Origin: Medicago truncatula
Taxonomy: Eukaryota; Streptophyta; Magnoliopsida; Fabales; Fabaceae
Length of the DNA stretch: 64,000 nucleotides
NCBI RefSeq assembly: GCF_003473485.1
Contig: NC_053044.1
Location: forward strand, 56,832,091-56,896,090
Reading direction: 5' to 3'
This document shows positions 35,488 to 48,572 of this stretch, one piece after another. Each line of letters opens with the position of its first letter. The first letter of the stretch is position 1. A program made the translations under genes and the position numbers. The notes under the pieces were generated by a model. The model ran no database searches. It saw only the letters and a program-made list of their open reading frames with translations, and was not told where the DNA came from.

Positions 35488-36802
35488 ATGACAAATTGTT
35501 TTTCTTTCTTCCGAAGAAGAAGAACGGGTGAGTTATCCGTTTATTTTTAAAAAATTGTTTCTTCTTTTTTTTTTTTTTTTTATATATATTTGAATTGAAC
35601 TCCAATATCAGAGGAGGTGTGCTTCGAGCCAAGTAATTAATTAGTTAATGTTAGTTAGCTTGATAATGAGGTTTATTCATTTTACTGAAATTATTAAAAA
35701 ACCTGCAGGTGGTGGATCATCGAAAGAACGCGATGTGGAAGATAGCTTGAGCAGCAAGTCAAACGTGAATAGTGAATACCGCAATGCATTCAGAACAAAG
35801 TCTTATGTTGACATATGTAACAAAGCTCAAGGATATGGAATTGAAAACACAAGCATGAGATCATCACACTCTAACTCCTGTTCGACTTCTTCTTCTTCTT
35901 TGCTAGAACCTAGACAAGAAATTGTTACAAACATGATCAAGAGCTTTAAGGTGCATCATCTTCTAGTGGACTACTTTGAAGCCAGCTTAGAAGCATATCT
36001 TTGTTGCGACAAAATCCTTCAAGGTGTTCGTCAAACTAGATTTGGTTATGGAAAAGTCATAAACGTAGTTAATAAGTTAAGCCAAAGAGTCGTTGAATAT
36101 GACACTGACACAGATGTGGACACAAACGTCAATGACAATATTATCTATGAAGAGCTTGTTTCATCTGTTATTAACAACTCTTTGTGTTTGTCCAATAATA
36201 TTATTAATTTCTGCGATATTCAAGAAAAACACATAGCGCTCCTTAACAGACTTAACTCAAAGAGATTGAAACTCAAAAGAAGAATAACAATAAAGAGGTT
36301 ATGCAAGAAAGTTGGAGGGATCGGTTTAGTCGTTTCAGAAACCGCTCTTTTGGTGGCTTTGTTAGTCTTTGCTTTCCATAGCATAATTGGGTTAGCTGCT
36401 GCCCCTTATGTAGTCGGTGGATCCTTTGGTTTGATGAAGAAGAGATCCAAGTGGGAAAATAAAAAGTATAATTCTTGTGAAAAACTATATGAACAAATTG
36501 ATGTTGCTGCAAAAGGGGTTTATATAGTGATAAATGATTTGGATACTATGAGCCGTATGGTTAAGAGGTTAGCGGATGAGGTTGAACATTGTAGAGAGGT
36601 TGCTGATATTTGTGTGAAGAATTATGGTCATGGTAATGGAAGGTGTGTAATATTGAAGATGGTTCTAAGAGAATTTCGTGATTGTCAAACTAACTTTATG
36701 GATCAGTTGGAAGAGCTTGAGGAGCATATCTATTTGTGCTTTCTCGCTATTAACAGATCTAGAAGACAGCTTATGCAAAAGATTACTGACAAGAAATATT
36801 AA
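35488..36802 (+). CDS. UPF0496 family protein
   Basis: The model has two exons, 35488-35527 and 35709-36802 (377 codons). The first begins MTNCFSFFRRRRTG; its donor gtgagt and the acceptor ctgcag join in phase at GGT. An unspliced start at 35648 is also open but would place intron sequence in the protein. The product shows a Ser-rich N terminus, the UPF0496 core (IVTNMIKSFKVHHLLVDYF, then CCDKILQGVRQTRFGYGKV), and a charged linker. A hydrophobic segment lies at about residues 217-244 (VSETALLVALLVFAF, then LAAAPYVVG), followed by a helical C terminus with heptad-like spacing. In plants the family includes membrane-associated proteins linked to mechanical or stress responses, but the molecular function is not settled. 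It converges on the Abitram gene. Confidence 0.85.
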
Positions 36803-37611
36803 AACGATTGGTGAAGCTACTCTTTAGTTTTAAAGGCGGACAAGTCAAGTTCAGTAAGAAACAAATTTAGAACGTCGTGAGACAGTTCAGTTCCTATCTA
36901 CCGTTGGTGTTAAAGGGAGAACTGCGAGGAGCCAGCCCTGGTACAAGAGGACTGGTTGGATCCTTTGGAGCTGTTGTCTAGTTAGTTGACTTTGACAAGT
37001 GTTAACTCATTCTTTCCATTTTCTTAGTCTCTGTAATTCTTTGATTTTACTGTTGTATTATTTTATTTACAATATTGGAAATTAAAAAAAAAAAAATATT
37101 ACATGATAGACATACTCCATTGTATCAAAATGCAGTGATAAATTTTAACTGTTGTTAATACTCTTTTTTATTAGAATTTGACGCTACAAACAACTAAGAA
37201 TCTACTAACCGAAGAGAGTTAGTAAGAAACAGCAGGACAAAAATATGTTTAGCTTTGATTAGTTAGAAAGGCTGAGAAAATAACCAGAAGTTCATCATCT
37301 ATTACTTGAATTGTTCAAAAGATTCAAGTATGAATAATGAAATACAACAAACAAATAAAAAATAAAATCCTAAAGAATGGTTTCCCAGAAACTCCAATGT
37401 CACCAGATTCTTAGTTGCTCATGAGTTTGAGATTTTCATTATTTTAATATGACATGGCTACTTGACATGCACCGATTCCACAGGGCACACAGCTGCACCA
37501 AAAAATTCTCAAATTCATGCAGTTTGTAGCATTTGGGATCTCACTAGGCACTAGTAAACGAAGCGTCCTAAGGGGAAATCATGCAATCACTTCAATGTAG
37601 CATCGTGCTTC
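36803..37611. other. Intergenic DNA between convergent genes
   Basis: This holds the 3' flanks of the UPF0496 (+) and Abitram (-) genes. No coding frame or repeat of note is seen. Confidence 0.5.
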
Positions 37612-40600
37612 TTACAGTGGCTCTTTTAAAGTGTCATCACAAGGCACCTCATGCTTTATATCACAACTGACTTCCCTCACTTTTTTGTACTCCTGAAGGC
37701 TAACAAAAGAAGCTTTGACCTTAAGCCAGTCAGCTGGTTTTGGCATCATAATAGCAATGTATCCTTCTCTGTCAGCCTGAATGTCAAAAAAATAAAATTG
37801 TAAGGAAAAACAAATAGAATAAATTTCAAGAGAATAATTCCTAGGATAAATAAACATGGTATTAGGATGAACACAAGTTACAACAACAGTGTATGTTCAA
37901 ACTATATAAATGAAACATTCAAGTATTTAGCAGTAACAGCAGTCACTTTTACAGGTAAATTTACTTCTAAACAGACCATATACCATGGGAATCATCGCAC
38001 AAGTCATGAACACCACTTAAGCTGTTAAGTTTATGTCTTGTGGTTTGCGATAATCAAAATATTTCTAATGCCAAAAATATCTCATTACTCTTTGATTCAT
38101 ACATCAATCTTCCCCTTTACCATGTTTGATACCACCGTTTCCCATTCACTTGATTGTACAGTTTACATTCTATGATGTTAATCTTGGATGGCGGCATGGA
38201 GCACCACCCTAAAACTTCTAAAGCGGTGCAAAGACTTAAAAACAGTAAACAAACTCAACATAAACCCAACCAGGATACATAAATAATTAAGTACTCAAAA
38301 ATAGCAAAATACACAAAATGAAAGAGGTGATCATAAAACCAAAAAAACAGAAGAACAGAGGAAAGGAAACCAGAAGAACAGAGGACTTCGCAGAAGCGGA
38401 AATCAAAGGGATTCGCACACAGATGAAGGAGAAGCAGGAGAAACAGGGGATGCACACAGAAGAAGGAGAAGAAGAAAAACAGAGGGCGCATGCGGAAGGA
38501 GAAACAGAAGGAAAGCACAGAAGAAGCTGAATCAAATATGAGAAGGTGTTCGCTCGAGGAGAAGAAAATCAGTCACTTATAAGAACTCGAAATGACAAAT
38601 ACAACCTTAAAAAAGAAACATAATGGTTTAAAAAGATGGGTAATTACGGGATTTTGCACACCAAACCTAAAAGCGAGCGCGAACAGACGATTTGGACACA
38701 ATTCACGGCCTCTACAGCCACCAGCTGAGCGCAGCTCGTCGGCCAAAGGCGCTGCAGTGGACGCAGACACTGCTTTACGATTCTGCGATCCCCCACTAAA
38801 GTGGCACGGTTGACCACATAGTTTACATTAGGAAACATCATCTTCAGTCTTGAAGCATAAGCAATGCCAAACATTTAATAGTGTGGTCCCATCAATAGCA
38901 GGTCAGAAGTATTTCTAAGCAGAGCAAGATAAAAAGTGCAATATTTTCACAAAATAAAATTATTAAAATTAAGACCCGTTCTTGAGAAAAAACATGAAGC
39001 CTTAATTGGTCCTGAAACGAAAGTTCAAAGATTAATATTTTGGTGATTACAAATCTCAAATGTCGGACAAATTTGCCTTCATTAGATTTTTAACAACATT
39101 ATGGTATTCAACAAAGACTATTTGTGACCAACATTTGAAAAAAATTCGGATGGAACTAAGTCTCAATTTTTTAATCTATGACCACTTTAAGCCATTACCA
39201 AATTATTATAAGCTATTACGATAAATTGGGTGAAAATAATCAATAATTTCTTCACAAAAATATTTGATGCTCTATCAAAAAAGGAAGGAAGGTTGGGGTG
39301 TGTGGAGGTGTAAGAGATAAAAAGGGTGGAGGAAAAAAGGAAGGAAGGTTGGGGTGTGTGGAGGTGAAGGAGAATCAGAGAAAGGGTGGGGGCAATTGCC
39401 CCATTGGCTTGTGAGTAGATCTGACACTATTCCCAGTATAGAAAATCATAATACATATAATCGCAAAAGGATTTGATCACAACATAATATAATGTGATGT
39501 ATAGCTAACAATTTTGGATGAGTGAGAGAGAACGTTTTCCAAAATATAATGCTCTATGAAGAAGCATCCACCAGATAAGGCAATAGATAGGCTCCTTTTC
39601 CACTTAGGTACTTGACTAAATTAAAGAAGTCATCAACCTTCTTAGGTGCACGTCCATGGAGGGTCAGGGTACAAAGAATACTTTCATTATAAATGAATTT
39701 TGTACCTTCAGTGCATTTTTTACACCATCCTATGAACAAAAAAAATGATTTTTTTTCAATCTACCACCCCTCTCCTCTATGAACTCTATTAAGATTTATT
39801 GATAAACAGTGCCACATATAGGTTATGCAGAAATTTAAATTATAAACAATATTAAAAAAATCCTGTTTAGGTGATTGATACATGTCCATTGGACAGTCAA
39901 TTTAGAAAAGGTAATGAAAATACTGAGACAGATTTTATTATTAAGCAGCTTAGCATCTCAAAAACATGTTTGTGTCATTCCAAAATTTAAAATAGAAAGG
40001 AAAGGACATAAACGTTTATGATTCTTCATTTGGAATATGCAAAACTATATCACTCCTGTAAGAGGGAGCTATCTTTGCTAAAAAAAATCAGATTTGATAA
40101 GAAAATAATTCTTACCGAACCATTAAGCAGTTCTGGGTGCTTGATTAATTGTTGATTCACTTCCAAAAGGGAACCTTTGACACAACACCTATAAATGGTT
40201 GGTCATCACAAGTTAAGTCATCAAAGAGTTCAGAATTCACCGAGAAAGAAGAGCAGTGGGAGAAGCAAACAAATACATAGACACATACACATACAAAAAA
40301 AATCTCAGCTTACATTTATATATAGCAAAGCACGTACCTCACAATATAAGAATCATTTTTGGTAGAAACTTTACATAATGCTGTATTGGACTCAAAGTGT
40401 TGCGCATTCTGCATAAAAATACATAGGCGAAGGAACGGAAAAAGCCATTTTAGAACACAAATTTTTGAAACACAACAAATTACACAAATGTTAATAAGCT
40501 GATTATAAAGAAAGATATTGTGAGTCATAAACTCATAAATAAAGAAAAGCTGCAGTGTACCTTCTTCCGCTTTCCAGAGACCTTGACAGCGGTTCGATCA

Positions 40601-41068
40601 GACTTTCCAACATTGAAATCTACGGATGTGATTCCACCTTCATCCTTAAAAGCAATGTGTGAAGGAGCCAAGCCAATAACACACAACCTTCAAAATCACA
40701 TAAAACAGTCATAAACTAAAAAAATGTGAAACACGTGTCAATTTAAAGTTAAAATCATGCAATTTAAGAATATGAAAGTATAACCCATTAGCGTGGCGGT
40801 AAATGTATTGATCGTGAGCAGGCTTGGTAAAATCTGGAAGGAAAAAAAAATGAGGATGAAAATAGAGGTTTAGGGTTTATGTGGAAAAAAAAATGAATAA
40901 AGAGTGAATTGAGTTACCTAGAGCGAAATAAGTGACGAAATTGGTTTCAATGGCAGAAGGAGGAATGAGGGGAAAATTCTCAACATCAGGGAGTAGAAGC
41001 TTCTCTAAATCATCTTCTTCTGAACTATTCGATTCGTCTATGATCTGGTCATTTTCTACGGTTGACAT
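37612..41068 (-). CDS. Abitram-like protein (FAM206/Simiate family)
   Basis: Six in-phase exons: 41068-40918, 40833-40785, 40687-40561, 40408-40338, 40188-40116 and 37776-37612, giving 211 codons. An acidic N terminus (ESNSSEEDDLEKLLLPDVEN) precedes the conserved core. Core motifs are NFVTYFALDFTKPAHDQYIY, RHANGLCVIGLAPSHI, VSGKRKKNAQHFESNTALC, VKGSLLEVNQQLIKHPELL, and ADREGYIAIMMPKPADW. These align with animal Abitram (HSNRICVITLAESH, VSGKFKRGAQ, VRGRLMEVNE, EGYIAVVLPK), a biotinyl/lipoyl-like fold reported to bind actin and affect transcription. The plant role is not established. The last intron is about 2.3 kb and contains an unexplained open frame (39554-39739) and repeats. The assignment comes from remembered family sequence, and motif spacing supports it well. 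Confidence 0.82.
39280..39395. repeat. Two-copy GGAAGG-rich tandem repeat
   Basis: The unit aaaaaaggaaggaaggttgg followed by ggtgtgtggaggtg occurs twice about 54 bp apart, each copy followed by a G-rich tail. It lies in the long last intron of the Abitram gene. Confidence 0.85.
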
Positions 41069-42675
41069 CGTATTATTTGTTTGATTTTAAATGAGAAACA
41101 AACTGCAAAGTTCACCTCTTTCAGCAACAAACAAAAGCTTAGGGAGACTAATTTTTTTCCCAGCTTGCCAAAAAAATATCCTGTAAAAAAAATTGTTAGG
41201 CTTAGGTACCAATTTAATCCGCCTCTATATTTCTATTAAAGTACACGTGGTTGCAAAAATCAATTTAGTGGGGTGCAGAAAGGACGAGTCCCATATTAGT
41301 AGTAGATAGGAGTATGTCTTGGATTCTTGTCTCATAGTTGTCATAGTTTCTTAATTTCTCAATCACGCTTTATATTGCTCAAATCTGTCAATACATTTCA
41401 CCAAATTTCAATCTTTCATGCTTGACAGCATAAAATCTTCAACAGTTAAGTGTCAAATGTTGGGGCTTCAGTTACTCTCGTTTTAGGCTTTTTGATCAAA
41501 TGTTTTTTTTTTTTTAAAAACTTTCCTTCCACTCTTGAGCATCAAATACTATTGCATGTAAAATTTAGATCATGACCCAATTTTTTTACCAAGAAAGTGT
41601 TATGAAATTTCAATAATCAATCACTTGATTATATTTTAATGAGTCGCATGTAAAAACCCTTCACTTGATTATATTTTTAACCAAGTAAGTGTTATATTTT
41701 TTTTACTATTGCATGTAAAAACTTGATTTTTTTTTTTTTTGAGGGAAAACTTGATTTTATTTTAATGAGTCGCTTAAAACACTTGATTTTATATGTTAGC
41801 CTAATTGTTAAAACTGACAATACTGTTAGTGTTAAAATTAGACTATCCCTTCTATTTCAATTTACAATCAGTTTTCAAAAAATATACATGTCTGACTCTC
41901 TTCCTTTTTCATTCTCTTCGTGTCTCAACAAAAGCCCTTCAATCTGGAAAATCCATGTGGTAATCGAACTTAAACATGGCAAGGGAGGGATTGTCGTAAA
42001 GCAATCCTACAACAAAAAAGGGAAGGGGGAATTCATCCAAGGGCGCTGGGTAAAAGGATGTCATGATAAAAATATCACGTTGTAACATAAAGATCTAGAT
42101 TATTATGACTTATTTTAATTATTGAATAGTATGGTGTAATTTTATCCATCTAGCCGAACCCAATTAGTGAAATAAGGCTTGCTGGTTGTTGTAACATGAA
42201 TTCTATAAAAATGTTTTGTAGTGTCTTGTGAGAACATTTTATGGGACCTCTGTTGTTTCAATCGAAAATCAATCCGACGTAATCTGTTGAAGCATATGAT
42301 TGCCTAAAAAGAATTTACAACATTCCAAACAATGTTGATTCAACAAGTCATTCAGAGTAAAACCTTGGAATAATAAAAACTTCATACATAATTACTAGCA
42401 AGGTCCTAATTAATTGACTTTTTTTCAAGATCCAAAAACACAATTATGCCAAAAGAAACAAACCATAGAAGTCATCATCATGAATAAAAACAGACTGCAG
42501 ACTGTAGAGATTTCCATATGGTAAAGGACTGTAAGAGGTCTTCCATGTAGAAAATGAAATTTTCAACTTTTGAAAGGGAAATGCTAATGGAAGTTCTTCA
42601 TAATGGAAATATAAGCAAATGTCGGAAGTAAACAGATCCCGATTGCAACTAGTAGGGTGAAAAAAGACAATCTTA
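41069..42675. other. Intergenic DNA between Abitram and RPN3
   Basis: This is the Abitram 5' flank followed by AT-rich DNA with T-runs and repeated 'acttgattatattttaa' phrases at about 41620-41790. A plus-strand open frame at 41723-42085 includes T-run artefacts and shows no recognisable domain. Nothing else is supported. Confidence 0.55.
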
Positions 42676-45600
42676 TCAGAAATCATCATCATCCTCCTCT
42701 GCAATATGTTTGGCCAGTTCCTGCTCTTGCTGTTGTCTCTCTCTTCTCTTCTCAGCACTTTCTTTTTCTTTGTGTGTGTTTGGTGGAAAACGAAGTGCTC
42801 TAACAGCTTCATTGTGCATGTTAAGACAGAAGGCAATTCGAGAATTGAAAGCCAGCTGAGGCTCATTTGTGGAGTAAATATCTCCTGTTTCCTTAGACAC
42901 CATCCACCCATTTGCATGATCCAATGTAGCATCAATTGCTCCATCACGAATAGCCTTCGAGACAATGCTCTCAGCATCAGCAACAGGATTTGGCGAGTCC
43001 AACCTCAACTTTTTAGCAACATCAGCTAGTGAGATGCGAGAATAGGAGATGCTGATGTTACGTAAACCAGTCCTGATGACATTATGTCGGAGACGAACAA
43101 TCAAATTATGAGTTCCATCTGCACTGAAGGTGGTTGCAAACTTATCTGCAATGTTCCTAAACAGCTCCAAATCTCCAATACGGACAGCCTGGAATTCCAC
43201 AACATAAGCTAAACTAACAGAGTATTATAGCAAATAGCACAATTATGGATATCCAAATGGAGAATTAACAAATGAATAACAATGCATAAAGAAAGTGAAC
43301 AACTTCGAAGAAAGCACCAAAGACTGAAAAAATAGAACCAACAAATGCATAAAATATTCTTTTGGCACAGGTGGTAACTAACTCAGGGCCTAAATTCTGC
43401 AAGAAAGGTTGACCACTAGGCTATGGCCTTGAGATAACATTAATAATTATAGATTCAATTGGCATTAAGAGAGCAAAGAGCAGACTATCCCTCTTAATTC
43501 CTTCTCAGATAAACTATGGCCTTGAGATAACATTAAAAGGTGTGTGCTAGTACCCAACACCTTTTACATGGACCAATAAACCATTTTCTTTCTTCGCAAC
43601 AATTAACTATATTTAAGGCTATTAATGTAATTATTCTAAGCCTTATTTATTTTATATCTCCTTGTCTAGTTTAACGATTTCCCTGTGGAAAAAATGGAAG
43701 GGAAAAAGGCGCTTTTTTCTGGGATTAGCAAAAATGCTTTTTAGTTATTTATAAACTCCTAATCTCTTTAATGGCTTTAATTATTATCCGCACCTGGATT
43801 CAGAACATTAAAAAATAAGAAAGTTATGACATTGCAAAGATTTAATCTTTATTCAAGTATCTGCAAACATATAATTTTCAACTTTAAATAAGCATTTCAT
43901 TACATTTCGGTCTATCTATAGACGGGTGCAATAGTCTTTTTTCTTCATCCATGTGTTGTGGTGTGCCATTTATATACAAAAAGTACTCGTCGTTTGGTTC
44001 ACTATTTTCTGAGCATTTGGATACTATTTTTCTTCAACAATTGAGCTAGGAAGATCAGAGAAAGATGACAATTTGAAAGGAGGATAGCTGGAGGTAGATG
44101 AAACAACTGGAAAGAGAGTGAAATTTTTTCTTTTTTAATAATAAATTTAAAGTTACAATCATACCCCGTTGTTTTGAATTTTTTAATAAAGAAAAATTGG
44201 GTATCCTGTCCAACTAAGGTGTTGGGTGCTAACACACACCTTCTAATTTATAGGTGGGTGTGCAATAGCATTACCCAGATTTGCTAGCGTACATCCACTT
44301 ATTTTTTAGGAGTATTTGAGCAAGTTAAAACTAAAAAGTGGTTACATACACCTTGGAGTGCATTTAACCACTTCAGTTATCAGTTTCTAAAACACTCCTA
44401 AAATAAGTGGGTGTAAATTAGTAGCTCCTATAGGCATTTGCTAGAATACACCCACTTCTTTTTTTAGGAGTATTTTAACAACTGATAAGTAATAACTAAA
44501 AAGTGGTTAAATGCACCCTAAGGTGCATGTCGCTAAATACTCCATAAAAACTAGTCGGTGTAGTGGTTAAGGGAGATAGGAGACAGAATCAATCATAATG
44601 ATATTAGAACTCGATTCAAGATATATTATTATGACAAACAAGGTTGAATCATAATGTGAACTTACATTTGTAAGCTCAAAGTAAGGTCTTAGCGCTTTCT
44701 CCATTCCTTTCTGCATAAAGACGGTTCGCTCAGGTATCTCTCCCAACAGTAAACGCACTATGATAGCCCACTTGTTACATTGAATTCGAAAACCCCGAGC
44801 TGCAACTGGAGCTTTACGAGCAGCTTGCAGGAGAGACTCTTTTGCATCTGTATACTCCAATTGAATAGTCCGGATTTTCCCGAGGTAGAAGAGATAACGA
44901 CAAAACTGAAAGGAATATACAACAGAACAAGTGTGCACATATGAAAGGAGTAAGAATTAACAAAAGTAAGTTTAATAATAAATCAGAATAGATGCCAAAA
45001 AGTACAAAAAAAAATCAATAAGCTTCATCACAAGGGTTTTATCACCACAGCTGTGAGCACTGGAATAAAAAAAAAAGGTACGGATTTTAAGTGAATCTGT
45101 TTTGTGCTCATGGTGATAGAACTAACATACCTGCTGGTTTGAATGTGCTTCAAATCGTGGAGCCTTTGACCTCAACTTCTCTGCCTGGTCATATAGGTTG
45201 TAGTGAAGATAGTTGCGAAGCAGCAAATTAAGAAGGGTTTCCTGAAATACATCAACAGGTAAGTACGAGATCATAATCCCTAACATAAAAAAAAATCTTC
45301 TCCATAAGTAGAACACAAACCTGACCCAACTCATCATGGCGAAGGGTGGCAATCCGATGCAATGCAAGTAGGTTTCTGAAAAGAAAAATACCACAAAAAG
45401 ATTTAAACAAGTTACTTGAAAATAAATCAGTTAGATTTGTACCTCCTTGATTTAATGATTATATAGATACATAAGCACGCAACTCACCCCCGAATTTCAG
45501 CCAGATCTCCAGTAAGTTCATGGCTATATGAATAGTAAAAAAATAGCCTAGATGCAATAACATCAACAGTTCTTCTGTTCACATTCTTCAGCCAAGCAAC

Positions 45601-47094
45601 ACTAGCTGAAGAACAAGCTTTGGCCTAAAATATAAAAAAAATCAGAGAACCATGAGCATTCAATTATTTGCCAGTTTGCATAGTTGAAAACATATAAGCA
45701 ATACAGGAACTGACCTCATTGTATTTTTTCTGATCAATCAGAAAAAGTAGTACAAGCAGGTAACAGTAAATTTCTAGCTCAGGCAACAAGTGTTTAGCTG
45801 TAGGGATAGGGGTTTGAATGGCAGATGTTGCAGCGTCCACCTCCATCTCATGATCATCCTCCTATACAATCAGTGACAAAATTATTACTCGAAAGACCAT
45901 TGCTATTTCCCGTCAAAAACAAAGGAAGAGAACAGCCTAATATTTTCTGATGAAGATAGAAAGGGAAAGAGAGATTAATTAGAGTCAGAAACATCTATCT
46001 TATGAGATGGTTTACTAAGTTACAAAGTTGCAAGCAGTAAATGGGGATACGTATAGCATAACTGATTATCATTTAAGTGTTTACGTATAAGCTACTTCGA
46101 TAACAAAAGATAAAATAAAGTCAAACTATTTTCATAACCTATTATAGAGGACTTATGGAATATGCGGAAAACAGCCTAAAAGATCCATCAAAAAGTCTCG
46201 CAAGTGTTTATGTCAAGAGATAGGCTCTAATAAGTCGACCCGAACAGACCCTAAATGGCAGAACAAAAAAAAAAAAACTAACATCTTCATCCCTTAATGC
46301 AGTTGTAGAAAACAAGTTTGTCACATTTACATCCATGTTGCGAAGTTGCAAGTAGTCAACCGATACTTCTTCAAAAGAATTATTCATCCCCTCGTAGTTT
46401 CGATGAAGAATTAAAAAAATTAAGCAGTTATCATATAGCATATAGGTGCTTATAGATAAACTATTTTCATGGCTAAAGTTAAAATAAAGTCAGACTATTG
46501 TCATACAGTTTGTGGACAAGCCTTAAGTTGTTTCCACAAGTGCTTATGCCAGCAGGCAAGCTCAAATAAGTCCATCCAAACATCCCTAAATAAGCAAAAA
46601 AAAAACTAAAATCTCCATCCCTAAATGCAATTGTAGATTTAAATCAAGATAAACATATGAAAAATTAAAATATAAAAGATTTATAAATAGGAACATTCCC
46701 TAAATGCTAAATATAAGTTGAAATTCACACAAGTTTATACCTTGGGAAGATACGCAGACAATTTAGCATGAGGTTCAGAACCAGGAGTAAGAACATGATC
46801 GAGAAAAGAAGATATAACAGAAGCTGTTAATTTCTTCCTCAATGCAATTGTAAGACGAACAGCACGAGCAATTCTACGAACTTCCTTCGAGTACGAACCG
46901 GTCTCGATAACGGACGCTATCTCCTTCAAATCTATGAATCACAATTCCAAAATTCACAAATTAAAAACGGAAAAAAGAAAATTGAGATGTGAAATCGATA
47001 GACGGAGATTCTTACGCTGCAAAGTAGATGGAACTGGTGGAGAAACGGAATTCGAAGGAGTTGAACGATCTTTCATCTCAAGATCTTGAGTCAT
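42676..47094 (-). CDS. RPN3: 26S proteasome non-ATPase regulatory subunit 3 (RPN3/PSMD3)
   Basis: Eight in-phase exons: 47094-47016, 46931-46741, 45861-45715, 45624-45488, 45375-45321, 45241-45131, 44905-44666 and 43188-42676. They give 490 codons, close to the usual plant length of about 488. The protein starts [16 protein letters not shown] and then [20 protein letters not shown]. It continues with [36 protein letters not shown], and [20 protein letters not shown]. It ends with the PCI domain ([12 protein letters not shown] through [20 protein letters not shown]) and the acidic tail [11 protein letters not shown]3 is a scaffold subunit of the proteasome lid in nucleus and cytosol. All borders are GT-AG and no lesion is seen. 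Introns 2 and 7 are enlarged by repeats. Confidence 0.96.
43536..44244. mobile_element. 0.7-kb element with inverted ends in an RPN3 intron
   Basis: The left end aaggtgtgtgctagtaccca, then acacctt, is mirrored at the right as aaggtgttgggtgctaacac, then acacctt. The interior is AT-rich without coding capacity. No clear target-site duplication was found, so its class is open. It lies in intron 7 of RPN3. Confidence 0.6.
44275..44560. repeat. Repeat family with 'aactaaaaagtggtta' modules
   Basis: Modules such as aactaaaaagtggttaaatg, caccctaaggtgca and tttgctagaatacacccact alternate in direct and inverted order. The same modules recur at about 56100-56355, which marks a dispersed family. It lies in intron 7 of RPN3, next to the element at 43536-44244. 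Confidence 0.6.
46065..46605. repeat. Direct repeat pair in RPN3 intron 2
   Basis: Blocks at about 46065-46256 and 46440-46605 share, in order, 'ataaaataaagtca(a/g)acta', 'tcataca/acc', 'caagtg(t/c)ttatg(t/c)ca' and 'aggc(t/a)c(t/a)aataagtc'. They bracket a segment with a 46208-46441 open frame that is not part of RPN3. They look like diverged copies of one dispersed element. Confidence 0.55.
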
Positions 47095-47689
47095 TGTGAA
47101 CGAAATTGAGCGAAATTGGGCGAAAATTGGGAGATTTTGATTAAAAAAACCCTAACAAGTGAAGAAGACCAAACAAGAAGCAACGTGGTCACAAACTCAC
47201 TGAGAGCTTTTTCCGAAGCTAAAACGCATCGTTGCACGCTTTTTAATTTCTTTTCTTTATAATTTTGTTGGAGTATTTTTACTTTTGATTTTTCTTTTTT
47301 GACAAGTTTTACTTTTGATTTTTGGATGTTAATTATACTTTTTATTTTCGACACAGCAAAGGATATTTCAACATCTTAATATTTCCAGGTCACAAGCTTG
47401 CGTTACTAAGCTCAGCAATTATACATTCTTTTTTTTTTTTTTTAAGGATAAGGCATGCAATTATACATTCTTGTTACGGTAATTATTCTATTAGTTCAAT
47501 TGTCGAAAAATATTATTCAAATAGTTGTTTTTTTAAATATCTAAATTTTGTTGAAGAAATATACGTACGTATCAAAAGTCGTGCATTTAACTTTTTAAAA
47601 AAAAAAATTCAAAAAAAAAAAAAACTTCTTAAAAGTTTTTCTTTAAAAAAAGAAAAACTTTTTTTTTTTTGAAGAAGGTAAAATGGAAT

Positions 47690-48330
47690 ATATTACTAAA
47701 GTCTGAAAATTTCAACACAAGAAGTGCAAAAACCTCAGCTAAAAGAATATCAAATTACAACCACAAAACAAAGGGTAACAAAACAAAAAAATCAAATGGC
47801 AAAATCACCCCATTACAGATAAATACCCAAACAATGTAAAGGGTTCAACCACCACCAATGGTAGGAAAAAGTAAAGGTAGAACGGTTCGCTTTCAGCCAC
47901 CAGTATGATTGAAGTTTAATTTTATCTAGTAATTGATTGAACGAGGCCTCTTTTTGATGAAAGACCCGAGTGTTTCTTTCTATCCAAATCACCCACACAC
48001 AAGAAAGTCATATGAGATTAAAAGTTGAGCGGTTGCTTTTGGAAAACCCGCCTAAGGTGTCAAATTGATACAAATGATCTGACACATGTTCAGGAAACAC
48101 TATATGGAACCTAAGCCAGTGAGAAATATCATACCACAGTTTACCAAAAAAAACACAAGAAAATAATAAGTGCTCTGCGTCTTCTAACATGCCACATCCG
48201 CCCACACAAACTTGAGCATTTGGTTGTATAATTTGTCTTTTAACTAAATTGTATGTTGCTGGTAATCTACTACGAAGCAGACGCCAAGCAAAGAGACTGA
48301 CTTTTAAAGGCACTTCCTTATTTCAAATTT
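47690..48330 (-). mobile_element. LINE 3' remnant (zf-RVT domain)
   Basis: On the minus strand it reads VSLFAWRLLRSRLPATYNLV, CVGGCGMLEDAEHLLFSCVF and FGKLWYDISHWL. After a stop, a second frame runs VWVIWIERNTRVFHQKEASF to WWLNPLHCLGIYL. This is the C-terminal zinc-binding and tail region of plant LINE ORF2 proteins. It ends at 47816 before A/T-rich DNA. No reverse transcriptase core is present. It is a different insertion from the neighbour at 48573-49047, because the domain order would be reversed in one element. Confidence 0.8.
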
Positions 48331-48572
48331 CAGTTATGTGATCAGCTGCCAAGTTGTTATTTGTTGATGACAACAAGTGGTTATAAGCACTTGTGACGTT
48401 ATATTTGTTAGATGCATGGAAATGGCAAATCCACCTGTCAGAATGATATGTTATGTTTTCCAATGCAAAGTTACTCATTTTAAGTTCTTTAACATGTGCC
48501 CTAAGGGAACAAAAATCATTTCATATCATTAAATAATAAGTCATGAATACAAGGTAGGACACTAATAAATAA

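Noticed and set aside
35648-35708. Start of the UPF0496 protein at the ATG in the preceding intron
   Set aside because: An in-phase upstream exon with good donor and acceptor gives a more typical N terminus.
38255-38874. Overlapping Arg/Glu-rich and Cys-containing open frames in the Abitram intron
   Set aside because: GA-rich DNA is open on both strands and no domain is recognisable.
46208-46441. Minus-strand open frame within RPN3 as an extra exon
   Set aside because: Exons 2 and 3 join in phase 0 and match known RPN3 without it, and the sequence lies between intronic repeats.
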